A stretch of 64,000 nucleotides of DNA from Dokdonia sp. Hel_I_53 (GTDB lineage Bacteria > Bacteroidota > Bacteroidia > Flavobacteriales > Flavobacteriaceae), in assembly GCF_007827465.1 (NCBI RefSeq), contig NZ_VISL01000001.1:191001-255000 (forward strand), read 5' to 3'. Under the pieces are notes generated by a model that saw nothing but the letters and a program-made list of their open reading frames with translations, searched no databases and was not told the origin of the DNA. This document shows positions 38,825 to 46,489 of this stretch, one piece after another. The position numbers and the translations under genes are program-made. The stretch's first letter is position 1, and each line of letters begins with the position of its first letter.

Positions 38825-39391
38825 ATGGCAACAACATCAGATATACGTAACGGACTTTGTATAAATTATAATCACGACATTTATAAAATTGTTGAATTTT
38901 TACACGTAAAACCTGGGAAAGGACCTGCTTTTGTACGTACTAAAATGAAAAGTGTAACTACTGGAAAAGTTTTAGATAACACATTTTCTGCAGGTCACAA
39001 AATTGATGAAGTAAGAGTAGAAACTCATAAATTTCAATTTTTGTATAATGATGCAGAGGGATATCATTTTATGAATACAGAGGATTATACGCAAATTGCA
39101 TTACAAGAAACCGCTCTTGATCGCTCTGATTTGTTAAAAGAAGGAGAAGTAGTTACTGTACTTATCAATACAGAAGATAATGCGCCTCTTTCTGTAGATA
39201 TGCCAGCTTCTGTCATACTTGAAGTAACACATACAGAACCTGGAGTAAAAGGTAATACTGCTACAAATGCGACAAAGCCAGCTACAGTAGAAACAGGAGC
39301 AGAGGTAAACGTACCACTTTTTATAAATGAGGGAGATAAAATTAAAGTAGAAACTGATAAAGGAACCTATAAAGAGCGTGTGAAAGAATAA
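38825..39391 (+). CDS. efp: Elongation factor P
   Basis: A 188-residue translation factor that relieves stalling at polyproline stretches. It has the three expected beta-barrel domains; the loop that inserts near the peptidyl transferase centre is VKPGKGPAFVRTK with the modifiable Lys32. The C-terminus EGDKIKVETDKGTYKERV is canonical. It lies 178 bases after lpxA with a palindrome in between, and its terminator follows at 39415. Confidence 0.97.
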   Translation: MATTSDIRNGLCINYNHDIYKIVEFLHVKPGKGPAFVRTKMKSVTTGKVLDNTFSAGHKIDEVRVETHKFQFLYNDAEGYHFMNTEDYTQIALQETALDRSDLLKEGEVVTVLINTEDNAPLSVDMPASVILEVTHTEPGVKGNTATNATKPATVETGAEVNVPLFINEGDKIKVETDKGTYKERVKE

Positions 39392-39414
39392 TTTTTCACA
39401 TTCATTCGAATCAT

Positions 39415-39442
39415 AAAATCCTGCAATTTTGCGGGATTTTTT
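39415..39442 (+). terminator. Rho-independent terminator of efp
   Basis: AAAATCCTGC pairs with GCGGGATTTT (one G-T pair) around a six-base loop and runs into TTTT. Confidence 0.82.
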
Positions 39443-39504
39443 ATTTTATAGGAATTGTTTTTTCATTGTTGTGACAACGATATATAGGTATTATATTCGT
39501 AGTC

Positions 39505-40440
39505 GTGAAATTTTCAAAAATATATACTCTTAAAGAGATTGCTAGTATAATAAATACTACCTACATAGGTGATGATTCTTTCCCTGTAAGTGGGATGAAT
39601 GAAATTCATGTGGTAGAGCCAGGAGATGTTGTTTTTGTGGATCATCCTAAATATTATGATAAAGCACTTCAGAGTGCAGCCACAATCATCCTTATAAACA
39701 AAAAAGTTACTTGTCCTGAAGGGAAAGCATTACTCATATCTGATGATCCTTTTAGGGATTTTAATAAACTTACAGATCATTTTAATTCTTTTATAAGCTC
39801 AGACAAGATGATTGCAGACTCTGCAAACATAGGCAGTGGTACTAGAATCCAGCCTAATGTTTTTGTGGGTAATAATGTCTCTATTGGAAGTGATTGTCTC
39901 ATTCACCCCAACGTAGTCTTGTACGATAATACGGTTATAGGCGATAACGTTGTAATTCATGCTGGAGCGATATTGGGTGCAGACGCTTTTTATTATAAAA
40001 ATCGACCAGAAGGATTTGATAAATTAAAATCTGGAGGCCGCGTGATTGTAAAAAACAATGTAGAAATAGGGGCTGGAGCAACAATTGACAAAGGAGTTAC
40101 TGGTGATACAACGATAGGGGAAGGGTCAAAACTAGACAATCAAGTTCATATAGGGCATGATACAGTTTTGGGCAAAAAAGTACTAATTGCCGCACAGACA
40201 ACCGTGGCTGGCTGCGTCGTAATTGAAGATGAGGTAACTTTGTGGGGACAAGTAGGCATCACGAGTGGAATTACCATCGGTAAAAAGGCAGTAATATCGG
40301 CACAAAGTGGCGTAAGCAAATCACTTGAAGGAGGTAAAAATTATTTTGGATCTCCAGCTGGTGAAATTAGAACAAAATATAAAGAACTGGCAGCATTACG
40401 TCAAGTTCAAGAAGTATTAGAAAAACTAAAGAGAGAGTAA
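39505..40440 (+). CDS. Second LpxD-like N-acyltransferase
   Basis: A 311-residue LpxD paralogue with GTG start. It has an N-terminal LpxD-type domain, hexapeptide repeats and the catalytic His region [13 protein letters not shown], so it is probably active. It differs from LpxD at 35437 by a shorter length, [12 protein letters not shown] insertion region and a C-terminal tail [20 protein letters not shown] that forms a helix. It may acylate a different UDP-sugar. It overlaps the following small gene by one base (TAATG). Confidence 0.85.
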   Translation: MKFSKIYTLKEIASIINTTYIGDDSFPVSGMNEIHVVEPGDVVFVDHPKYYDKALQSAATIILINKKVTCPEGKALLISDDPFRDFNKLTDHFNSFISSDKMIADSANIGSGTRIQPNVFVGNNVSIGSDCLIHPNVVLYDNTVIGDNVVIHAGAILGADAFYYKNRPEGFDKLKSGGRVIVKNNVEIGAGATIDKGVTGDTTIGEGSKLDNQVHIGHDTVLGKKVLIAAQTTVAGCVVIEDEVTLWGQVGITSGITIGKKAVISAQSGVSKSLEGGKNYFGSPAGEIRTKYKELAALRQVQEVLEKLKRE

Positions 40441-40841
40441 TGGCTAAGAGTAATAAAAAAATTGTGGCAGAGTTCTATAATTCTGATTTTTTCAATGAAC
40501 CAGAAAATATAGACAAATTCTTACATCCAGAAATGAAACTTTTTTGGAATGCTAAGACAGGTTATAGCCATATGGATATAGAGGACATAAGAAATATGGC
40601 AGCAGAAGCTGGAAAATCTTTTGATTCTGTAAGGCCAGAGGTCACGCACCTCTTTTCTAAAGAAAACCAAGTAACTATTCGTTTTACTTATTTTGTAACT
40701 ACGATTGAGCAGCCTGAAATAGAATTACCAATTGCTCATTTTATGGCAATATGGGAGTTAACTGATGGTCTTTTGCATAGAGGGTATCAAATGAGTCAGC
40801 CCATAGAAGAATCTAAAGAGGCAATGAAGTCTTGGAAGTAA
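40440..40841 (+). CDS. NTF2-like (SnoaL-type) protein
   Basis: A 133-residue cone-shaped fold protein: KKIVAEFYNSDFFNEPENID, LHPEMKLFWNAKTGY and a C-terminal strand pattern HFMAIWELTDGLLHRGYQMS fit the NTF2-like superfamily, which has varied ligands. It is translationally coupled to the upstream LpxD-like gene and precedes sucD by 72 bases. No catalytic residues can be named. Confidence 0.78.
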   Translation: MAKSNKKIVAEFYNSDFFNEPENIDKFLHPEMKLFWNAKTGYSHMDIEDIRNMAAEAGKSFDSVRPEVTHLFSKENQVTIRFTYFVTTIEQPEIELPIAHFMAIWELTDGLLHRGYQMSQPIEESKEAMKSWK

Positions 40842-40881
40842 AAATCTCTCATTTTTACTTTAGAATACATATTCAAACTGC

Positions 40882-40889
40882 TATTTTTG
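40882..40889 (+). promoter_or_regulatory. -7 box of sucD
   Basis: TATTTTTG lies 24 bases before the sucD ATG, in the gap after the NTF2-like gene. No -33 TTTG is clear. Confidence 0.5.
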
Positions 40890-40913
40890 CAGTGCAAATT
40901 TTAAAACAAACTA

Positions 40914-41786
40914 ATGAGCGTTTTAGTCAATAAGGATTCAAAAATAATTGTTCAAGGATTTACTGGAAGTGAAGGTACTTTTCACGCAGGTCAAATGATC
41001 GAATATGGAACAAATGTAGTTGGTGGAGTTACTCCAGGTAAAGGAGGGCAAACTCATCTCGATAAGCCTGTTTTTAATACGGTGCAAGAAGCAGTAGATA
41101 AAGTAGGAGCTGATACTACAATTATTTTTGTACCGCCAGCATTTGCTGCCGATGCAATTATGGAAGCAGCAGACGCGGGAATAAAAGTAATTATTACCAT
41201 TACTGAAGGAATTCCAGTATCAGATATGATCAAAGCCTCAAATTATATAAGTACAAGAAACTGTCGTCTTATTGGACCTAACTGTCCTGGTGTAATTACT
41301 CCAGGTGAAGCAAAAGTAGGTATTATGCCAGGATTTGTTTTTAAGAAAGGAAAAGTTGGTATTGTTTCAAAATCTGGAACACTTACCTATGAAGCGGCAG
41401 ACCAAGTTGTAAAACAAGGGCTTGGTATTACTACAGCTATCGGTATTGGTGGAGATCCAATTATTGGAACTACCACTAAAGAGGCAGTAGAGCTTCTTAT
41501 TAATGACCCTGAAACTGAAGCTGTTGTAATGATAGGTGAAATAGGAGGGCAACTTGAAGGAGATGCTGCAAAATGGTATAAGGAAAGCGGAAGCAAAAAA
41601 CCAGTAATAGGTTTTATTGCAGGAGAAACAGCACCAGCGGGACGTACAATGGGTCATGCAGGAGCAATCGTAGGAGGATCTGATGATACAGCGCAAGCAA
41701 AGAAAGCAATAATGCGTGAGTGTGGAATTCATGTAGTAGATAGTCCAGCAGAAATAGGTAAAAAAGTTGCCGAAGTTCTAGGATAA
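40914..41786 (+). CDS. sucD: Succinate-CoA ligase (ADP-forming) alpha subunit
   Basis: A 290-residue TCA-cycle subunit. It shows the CoA-binding region [19 protein letters not shown] and GVTPGKGG, the segment [12 protein letters not shown], and the phosphorylated active-site His248 in GHAGAIVGG. sucC is not adjacent. A strong terminator follows. Confidence 0.97.
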   Translation: MSVLVNKDSKIIVQGFTGSEGTFHAGQMIEYGTNVVGGVTPGKGGQTHLDKPVFNTVQEAVDKVGADTTIIFVPPAFAADAIMEAADAGIKVIITITEGIPVSDMIKASNYISTRNCRLIGPNCPGVITPGEAKVGIMPGFVFKKGKVGIVSKSGTLTYEAADQVVKQGLGITTAIGIGGDPIIGTTTKEAVELLINDPETEAVVMIGEIGGQLEGDAAKWYKESGSKKPVIGFIAGETAPAGRTMGHAGAIVGGSDDTAQAKKAIMRECGIHVVDSPAEIGKKVAEVLG

Positions 41787-41804
41787 TCTTAGTGACATAT
41801 TTTT

Positions 41805-41836
41805 AAAAAAACCTCTCAACTTCGAGAGGTTTTTTT
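41805..41836 (+). terminator. Rho-independent terminator of sucD
   Basis: AAAAAAACCTCTC and complement with a six-base loop, ending in TTTTTTT, lie 19 bases after the stop. Confidence 0.92.
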
Positions 41837-41860
41837 GTGCCCTATGCTTAGCGTAATTCT

Positions 41861-41868
41861 TATATTTG
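41861..41868 (+). promoter_or_regulatory. Candidate -7 box far upstream of fabG
   Basis: TATATTTG is an exact TAnnTTTG. A TTTG lies 23 bases upstream, inside the sucD terminator. It would give fabG a leader of about 190 bases; nothing else is seen in 41869-42062. Confidence 0.3.
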
Positions 41869-42062
41869 AGTATAGAATAAATGTGATTGTTTTTAAAAAT
41901 ATCTATTTGTAAAGTAAAAATATAATCACCAAGAGCTTTAGCGTCGAGTGCTTGAGTATTGAAAAGCTTCCACACATACTTTACAGATAGACTTAAGCAT
42001 ATTAAATTTAAGTCACAAAATGTATCTATTGAAATAATTTATAATTACTGACCAATTAATAT

Positions 42063-42809
42063 ATGAAATTACTAGAAGGAAAAACCGCGATCATTACTGG
42101 AGCAAGTAGAGGTATAGGTAAAGGAATAGCTCAAGTCTTTGCTCAACATGGAGCAAATGTAGCATTCACATATAGTTCTTCTGCGAGCGCAGCTGAAGAG
42201 CTAGAGAAGGAATTATCTAACAGCGGAGTAAAAGTGAAAGGGTATAAAAGTAATGCTGCAGATTTTGAACAAGCTCAAGACCTTGTGAAAAATGTTTTAG
42301 AAGACTTTGGAGCTATAGATATTCTAATCAATAATGCTGGTATTACTAAAGATAATCTCTTGATGCGTATGTCTGAAAAAGATTTTGATCAAGTTCTTGA
42401 AGTAAATTTAAAGTCTGTTTTCAATATGACGAAGGCAGTGCAGCGCACAATGCTCAAGCAACGTAAAGGAAGTATTGTTAATATGAGTTCTGTTGTAGGA
42501 GTAAAAGGAAATGCTGGTCAAGCAAATTATGCGGCATCTAAGGCAGGTATGATTGGTTTTTCAAAGTCAATGGCATTAGAACTAGGATCTCGTAATATCC
42601 GTACAAATGTCATTGCTCCTGGTTTTATTGAGACAGAGATGACAGCAAAGCTAGATGAGGCGACGGTTGCTGGATGGAGGCAAGAAATACCTCTTAAGCG
42701 AGGGGGCTCTCCAGAGGATATAGCAAATGCATGTGTATTTTTAGCTAGTGATCTTAGTGCCTATATCACGGGTCAAGTTATTAATGTAGACGGAGGTATG
42801 CTTACCTAA
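42063..42809 (+). CDS. fabG: 3-oxoacyl-ACP reductase
   Basis: A 248-residue short-chain dehydrogenase that reduces 3-oxoacyl-ACP with NADPH in fatty acid elongation. Visible: the cofactor site TGASRGIGKG, NNAGIT, catalytic Ser in SSVVG and the YAASK catalytic pair, and the FabG-type C-terminus ITGQVINVDGGM. Length is normal. The VWA-like gene begins 79 bases downstream. Confidence 0.95.
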   Translation: MKLLEGKTAIITGASRGIGKGIAQVFAQHGANVAFTYSSSASAAEELEKELSNSGVKVKGYKSNAADFEQAQDLVKNVLEDFGAIDILINNAGITKDNLLMRMSEKDFDQVLEVNLKSVFNMTKAVQRTMLKQRKGSIVNMSSVVGVKGNAGQANYAASKAGMIGFSKSMALELGSRNIRTNVIAPGFIETEMTAKLDEATVAGWRQEIPLKRGGSPEDIANACVFLASDLSAYITGQVINVDGGMLT

Positions 42810-42888
42810 AAAGTATTTGCACAATATAAAAAGTTATAATTTATATCTTTCTATACACCATTTTATATTAATAGTAAACAGAATAATA

Positions 42889-44922
42889 TTGCAAAAACAC
42901 ACACTACTTTTACTAATTGGCGCTGCTATACTGTCATTAGGAGTAGCTGGGTTTCAATATTTTTACAACACAAGATCTGTAACAAAACGCAATAAAGTGT
43001 ATGCTTTGTTGCGTTTTTTTTCAATTTTTTGCTTACTTACGTTACTTATAAATCCAAGTTATAAGCAGGTTTCTTATTTTACAGAAAAGCCTACACTTGC
43101 TATTGCAATTGACAATTCATCGAGTATTAAATATTTGGACTATGATCTTAAAGCGGTTCATGCGGTAGATCGCTTTCGCGAAAGCGAATCTCTTTCAAAA
43201 CTTTTTGATCTAGATTTTTATAGTTTTGGAGAAGAATTCAAAACTTTAGATTCATTAACTTTTAAGGATAGACAAACGAGTATATCTGCTTCCTTAAATG
43301 GTCTTGAGGCTATTTATGGAAATGCTATCGCACCTGTAGTTTTGATGACAGATGGCAATCAAACCTATGGAGAAGATTTTAAGTATACTACTCAAAACTA
43401 TAAGCAGCAAGTATATCCAATTATTTTAGGCGATACTTTGGTGTATGAAGATCTAAGAATAGGACAAGTAAATGTAAATCGCTACGCCTATATAAATAAT
43501 AAATTTCCCGTTGAGATATTTACAACGTATACAGGAAATAAAGATACAAGAACAAGGCTCTCCATTAAATCTGGATCAACAACTCTTTTTTCTAAAACTT
43601 TAAACTTTAATCAAGACAATACTTCTCAGGTAATAAACGCCCTTATTCCGGCTAGTACAGTGGGTGTAAAACAATTTAAGATTAGCTTATCACCCTTAAT
43701 AGAAGAAAAGAATACTAATAATAATTTTAAAAATTTTGCAGTAGAAATTATTGATCAAAAAACAAATATACTACTCATTAGTTCTATTGTACATCCCGAT
43801 ATAGGGATGCTTAAAAAAAGTATAGAAAGTAATAGATTACGCACTTTAGAAATCAATAAACCTAGTAAGAGTATTTCAAAAATTAACGATTATGAGCTAG
43901 TAATCCTCTATCAACCAGATGCAAGTTTTAAAAGAGTTTTTGAAGAACTTAAAAGCTTAAATAAAAATGCGATAACGATTACGGGAGCTGCTACAGACTG
44001 GAGGTCATTAAATAGTTTTCAGAGTACTGTAAAGCAAGAAATTACAGGCCAAGAGGAGGAAGTACAGGGGAAGCTGAACATCAATTTTTCCTCATTTGTA
44101 ATACCAGATTTAGATTTTTCAAACCTACCACCACTTACTACTGCATTTGGAGAAGTAACATTTACAACTAACATAGATGTTGCCGTGACCCAACAAATAG
44201 GATCTTTGCAAACAGCTAACCCACTTATTGTAACTACAGATCAGAATGGAAGGAGAGGTGTTTATGTGTTAGGAGAGGGGTTATGGAGGTGGCGCGCACA
44301 GAGTTTTATCGACCATAAAAGTTTTGAAAAGTTTGATGGTTTTATTGATAATTTAGTTCAGTATGCTGCCTCAAACACTAAAAAAAGTAGACTAACTTTA
44401 GAGTACGAACGCTTCTATTACGGTAATGGTGAAGTGAGATTATATGCCCAATATTTTGATAAAAACTATAATTTTAATGAAAGAGCACGCCTAACTATTA
44501 ATGTAGTTAATCAAGAGACTAAGGTGTCTTCAACTATACCATTACTTCTTAAGGGGAATACCTATCTTGCAGATCTAAATAACCTAAATGCTGGAGAATA
44601 TTCTTTTACAGTTTCTGTAGAAGGTCAAGGATTATCACGCTCAGGAACATTCACAATCATACCATTTGAAATTGAGCAACAATTTCTCAATGCAAATGTA
44701 ACATCGCTTAGTACTTTAGCGTCTAACACTAAGAGTACACTATATTCAATAGATGAAGTAGATCAATTAATAAGCGCGTTACTTAATGATAAGCGCTATA
44801 GGCCTGTCCAAAAAAGCGTTGAAAATATTGTACCTTTAATTGATTGGAGATGGCTGCTTGCATTACTAGCTATCTTTCTTACAGCAGAATGGCTTATGCG
44901 TAAGTATAATGGACTTACTTAA
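42889..44922 (+). CDS. Membrane protein with VWA-like domain
   Basis: About 677 residues from the TTG at 42889, which gives MQKHTLLLLIGAAILS, a typical start for this group; the frame also opens at a TTG 72 bases earlier. Two transmembrane helices at the N-terminus are followed by a von Willebrand A-like domain with DNSSS (metal-site DxSxS form) and TDGNQTYG. A large beta-rich extracytoplasmic part follows, and a last helix LLALLAIFLTAEWLMRK is at the end. Similar Bacteroidota proteins are known only as hypothetical. It precedes the SPFH gene by 22 bases. One perfect palindrome copy is read as RFRES. Confidence 0.72.
   Translation: MQKHTLLLLIGAAILSLGVAGFQYFYNTRSVTKRNKVYALLRFFSIFCLLTLLINPSYKQVSYFTEKPTLAIAIDNSSSIKYLDYDLKAVHAVDRFRESESLSKLFDLDFYSFGEEFKTLDSLTFKDRQTSISASLNGLEAIYGNAIAPVVLMTDGNQTYGEDFKYTTQNYKQQVYPIILGDTLVYEDLRIGQVNVNRYAYINNKFPVEIFTTYTGNKDTRTRLSIKSGSTTLFSKTLNFNQDNTSQVINALIPASTVGVKQFKISLSPLIEEKNTNNNFKNFAVEIIDQKTNILLISSIVHPDIGMLKKSIESNRLRTLEINKPSKSISKINDYELVILYQPDASFKRVFEELKSLNKNAITITGAATDWRSLNSFQSTVKQEITGQEEEVQGKLNINFSSFVIPDLDFSNLPPLTTAFGEVTFTTNIDVAVTQQIGSLQTANPLIVTTDQNGRRGVYVLGEGLWRWRAQSFIDHKSFEKFDGFIDNLVQYAASNTKKSRLTLEYERFYYGNGEVRLYAQYFDKNYNFNERARLTINVVNQETKVSSTIPLLLKGNTYLADLNNLNAGEYSFTVSVEGQGLSRSGTFTIIPFEIEQQFLNANVTSLSTLASNTKSTLYSIDEVDQLISALLNDKRYRPVQKSVENIVPLIDWRWLLALLAIFLTAEWLMRKYNGLT
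43171..43186. repeat. Dispersed palindrome, perfect 16-mer
   Basis: This copy lies in the VWA-like domain of the membrane protein gene, just after the DNSSS motif, read as RFRES. Confidence 0.95.
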
Positions 44923-44944
44923 CTAAAAATCAAAAAAAAAACTT

Positions 44945-45760
44945 ATGGAAAAATTACCTAAAATTGGAGTACCTATTATTATTGGAGTCATTCTTTTATT
45001 TGTAATCATTACTAAATCTGCCGTTACGATAGACTCTGGAGAAGCTGGAGTACTTTTTGAAACCTTTGGCGATGGAGTTGTGACAGATGAGCCTCCTATG
45101 GGTGAAGGTTTTCACTTAGTGGCACCATGGAACAAAGTTTTTGTATATGAAGTAAGACAACAAGAACTTTTTGAAAAAATGAAAGTTCTATCTTCCAATG
45201 GATTAGAAATTCAGATTGATGCTTCTGCATGGTATGAACCTGTTTATAATGAACTAGGTAACTTACATCAATCTCTTGGACAAGATTACTTACAGCGCGT
45301 TATACAACCAGCAATACGATCTGCAGCACGTAGTGTGGTGGGTAGATATACACCAGAACAGTTATATTCTAGTAAACGAGATGCAATTCAAGACGAAATA
45401 TTTGCCGAAACAAAAAAAATACTATCTAAGCAATATGTACAGCTTAATGAGGTATTGGTAAGAGATGTTACGTTACCAAATACAATAAAAGAGGCTATTG
45501 AGCGTAAATTACGACAAGAGCAAGAGTCGTTAGAATATGAGTTCCGACTTGTAACAGCCTCAAAAGAAGCAGAGAAAGTGCGTATTGAAGCTCAAGGTAA
45601 GGCAGATGCAAATAAGATATTAAGCGCCTCTCTAACTGACAAAATTTTGCAAGATAAAGGAATAGATGCGACTATAAAGCTATCACAATCTTCAAATTCT
45701 AAAGTGGTTGTAATTGGGTCAGGAGACTCTGGACTTCCATTAATTTTAGGAAACAATTAA
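44945..45760 (+). CDS. Prohibitin-type SPFH membrane protein
   Basis: A 271-residue protein with one N-terminal transmembrane helix (IGVPIIIGVILLFVIITKSA) and an SPFH/Band 7 domain (SGEAGVLFETFGDGV, then VYEVRQQELFEKMKVLS and APWNKVFVYE), followed by a coiled segment KLRQEQESLEYEF and RIEAQGKADANKILSAS. Prohibitin-like proteins form ring-shaped membrane assemblies that affect protease activity and membrane order. It follows the VWA-like gene by 22 bases and a hairpin terminator lies 57 bases after the stop. Confidence 0.93.
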   Translation: MEKLPKIGVPIIIGVILLFVIITKSAVTIDSGEAGVLFETFGDGVVTDEPPMGEGFHLVAPWNKVFVYEVRQQELFEKMKVLSSNGLEIQIDASAWYEPVYNELGNLHQSLGQDYLQRVIQPAIRSAARSVVGRYTPEQLYSSKRDAIQDEIFAETKKILSKQYVQLNEVLVRDVTLPNTIKEAIERKLRQEQESLEYEFRLVTASKEAEKVRIEAQGKADANKILSASLTDKILQDKGIDATIKLSQSSNSKVVVIGSGDSGLPLILGNN

Positions 45761-45797
45761 ATATTGTTAAGGAAACAATAGGAAATTGTTGTGACAA

Positions 45798-45813
45798 TGC
45801 TTTCGCGAAAGCG
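45798..45813. repeat. Dispersed palindrome copy (one outer mismatch)
   Basis: TGCTTTCGCGAAAGCG lies between the SPFH gene and the terminator hairpin. Confidence 0.9.
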
Positions 45814-45817
45814 TATA

Positions 45818-45867
45818 TCTTTATAGTCCAGTTGCGTTTAATTCAACTGGACTATAAAGATTTTTTT
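45818..45867 (+). terminator. Terminator hairpin abutting the PepSY-like start codon
   Basis: A perfect 17-bp inverted repeat (TCTTTATAGTCCAGTTG and complement, nine-base loop) is followed by TTTTTTT at 45861-45867, immediately before the ATG at 45868. The 5' arm also contains TATCTTTA (45816-45823), the -7 box variant seen elsewhere in the window. Confidence 0.85.
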
Positions 45868-46317
45868 ATGCATAGAATTAAAATAATGGCCATAGCTTTA
45901 ACCGTAGGGATTACTGTAAGTTGCGGGCAATACGTTGAAAGTCAAAATACAGACAAAGATGATGCTCCAAATGAAGTAAAAGCTACATTTCAAAATAAAT
46001 ATCCTGGAGAGAATGATCCAGACTGGCATATAGATTCAAATGGAAATTATGAATCACACTTTAAAATTGACGGTGTAAAGCATAGGGCAGATTTTAATCC
46101 CAATGGAGCTTGGATTGAGACCGAAGTGAGTATTGATAAGAATGAGTTACCAGAAGCTGTAATAAAGGTGATTAATGAGCAATTTCCAGATGAAAAGATA
46201 ACAGAGATTGAGCGTGTGCAAAGTGCTGAGAAGGGACTGTTTTATGATGTTGAGTTTAAAAGAAAAGGCAAAAACAAAGATGTAGAGATTAATAAATTTG
46301 GAAAAATTATTAATTAA
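45868..46317 (+). CDS. PepSY-like exported protein, possibly a lipoprotein
   Basis: A 149-residue protein from the ATG at 45868 (MHRIKIMAIALTVGITVSCG); the frame also opens at 45832 inside the terminator hairpin, which is unlikely to be a start. The Cys after ITVS is a loose lipobox. The rest has two PepSY-like repeats: VKATFQNKYPGENDPDWHID and VIKVINEQFPDEKITEIERV, each followed by a beta hairpin (for example LFYDVEFKRKGKNKDVEI). Members are small periplasmic inhibitors or binding proteins, but this one has no known target. The nearest promoter candidate lies within the upstream terminator. Confidence 0.75.
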   Translation: MHRIKIMAIALTVGITVSCGQYVESQNTDKDDAPNEVKATFQNKYPGENDPDWHIDSNGNYESHFKIDGVKHRADFNPNGAWIETEVSIDKNELPEAVIKVINEQFPDEKITEIERVQSAEKGLFYDVEFKRKGKNKDVEINKFGKIIN

Positions 46318-46339
46318 TTGAAAACAATTTATAAAGCAT

Positions 46340-46369
46340 AGAAGAGCCATCAAATAAGATGGCTCTTCT
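46340..46369. terminator. Hairpin between convergent genes
   Basis: AGAAGAGCCATC and complement surround a six-base loop, between the PepSY-like gene and sulP. No long T run follows on either strand, so strength is uncertain. Confidence 0.65.
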
Positions 46370-46489
46370 GTGTATAAAAACTCGTGGAAATTTCCCAGTT
46401 AATTTTATCAATAAATTATAGGAAGGACTTACTCAAATTCTCACATATAAGTAAAATCATAAACTCACCCTCTTAACTGATGAATTAAA

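Noticed and set aside
41778..41975. Minus-strand open frame of 65 residues in the sucD-fabG gap.
   Set aside because: It runs through the sucD terminator, has no recognisable motif, and has no promoter box.
39465..45797. The 13-mer ATTGTTGTGACAA occurs at 39465-39477 and 45785-45797, both upstream of genes.
   Set aside because: A repeated 13-mer is expected by chance in an AT-rich 64 kb window, and I see no third clear copy; it is not enough for an operator claim.
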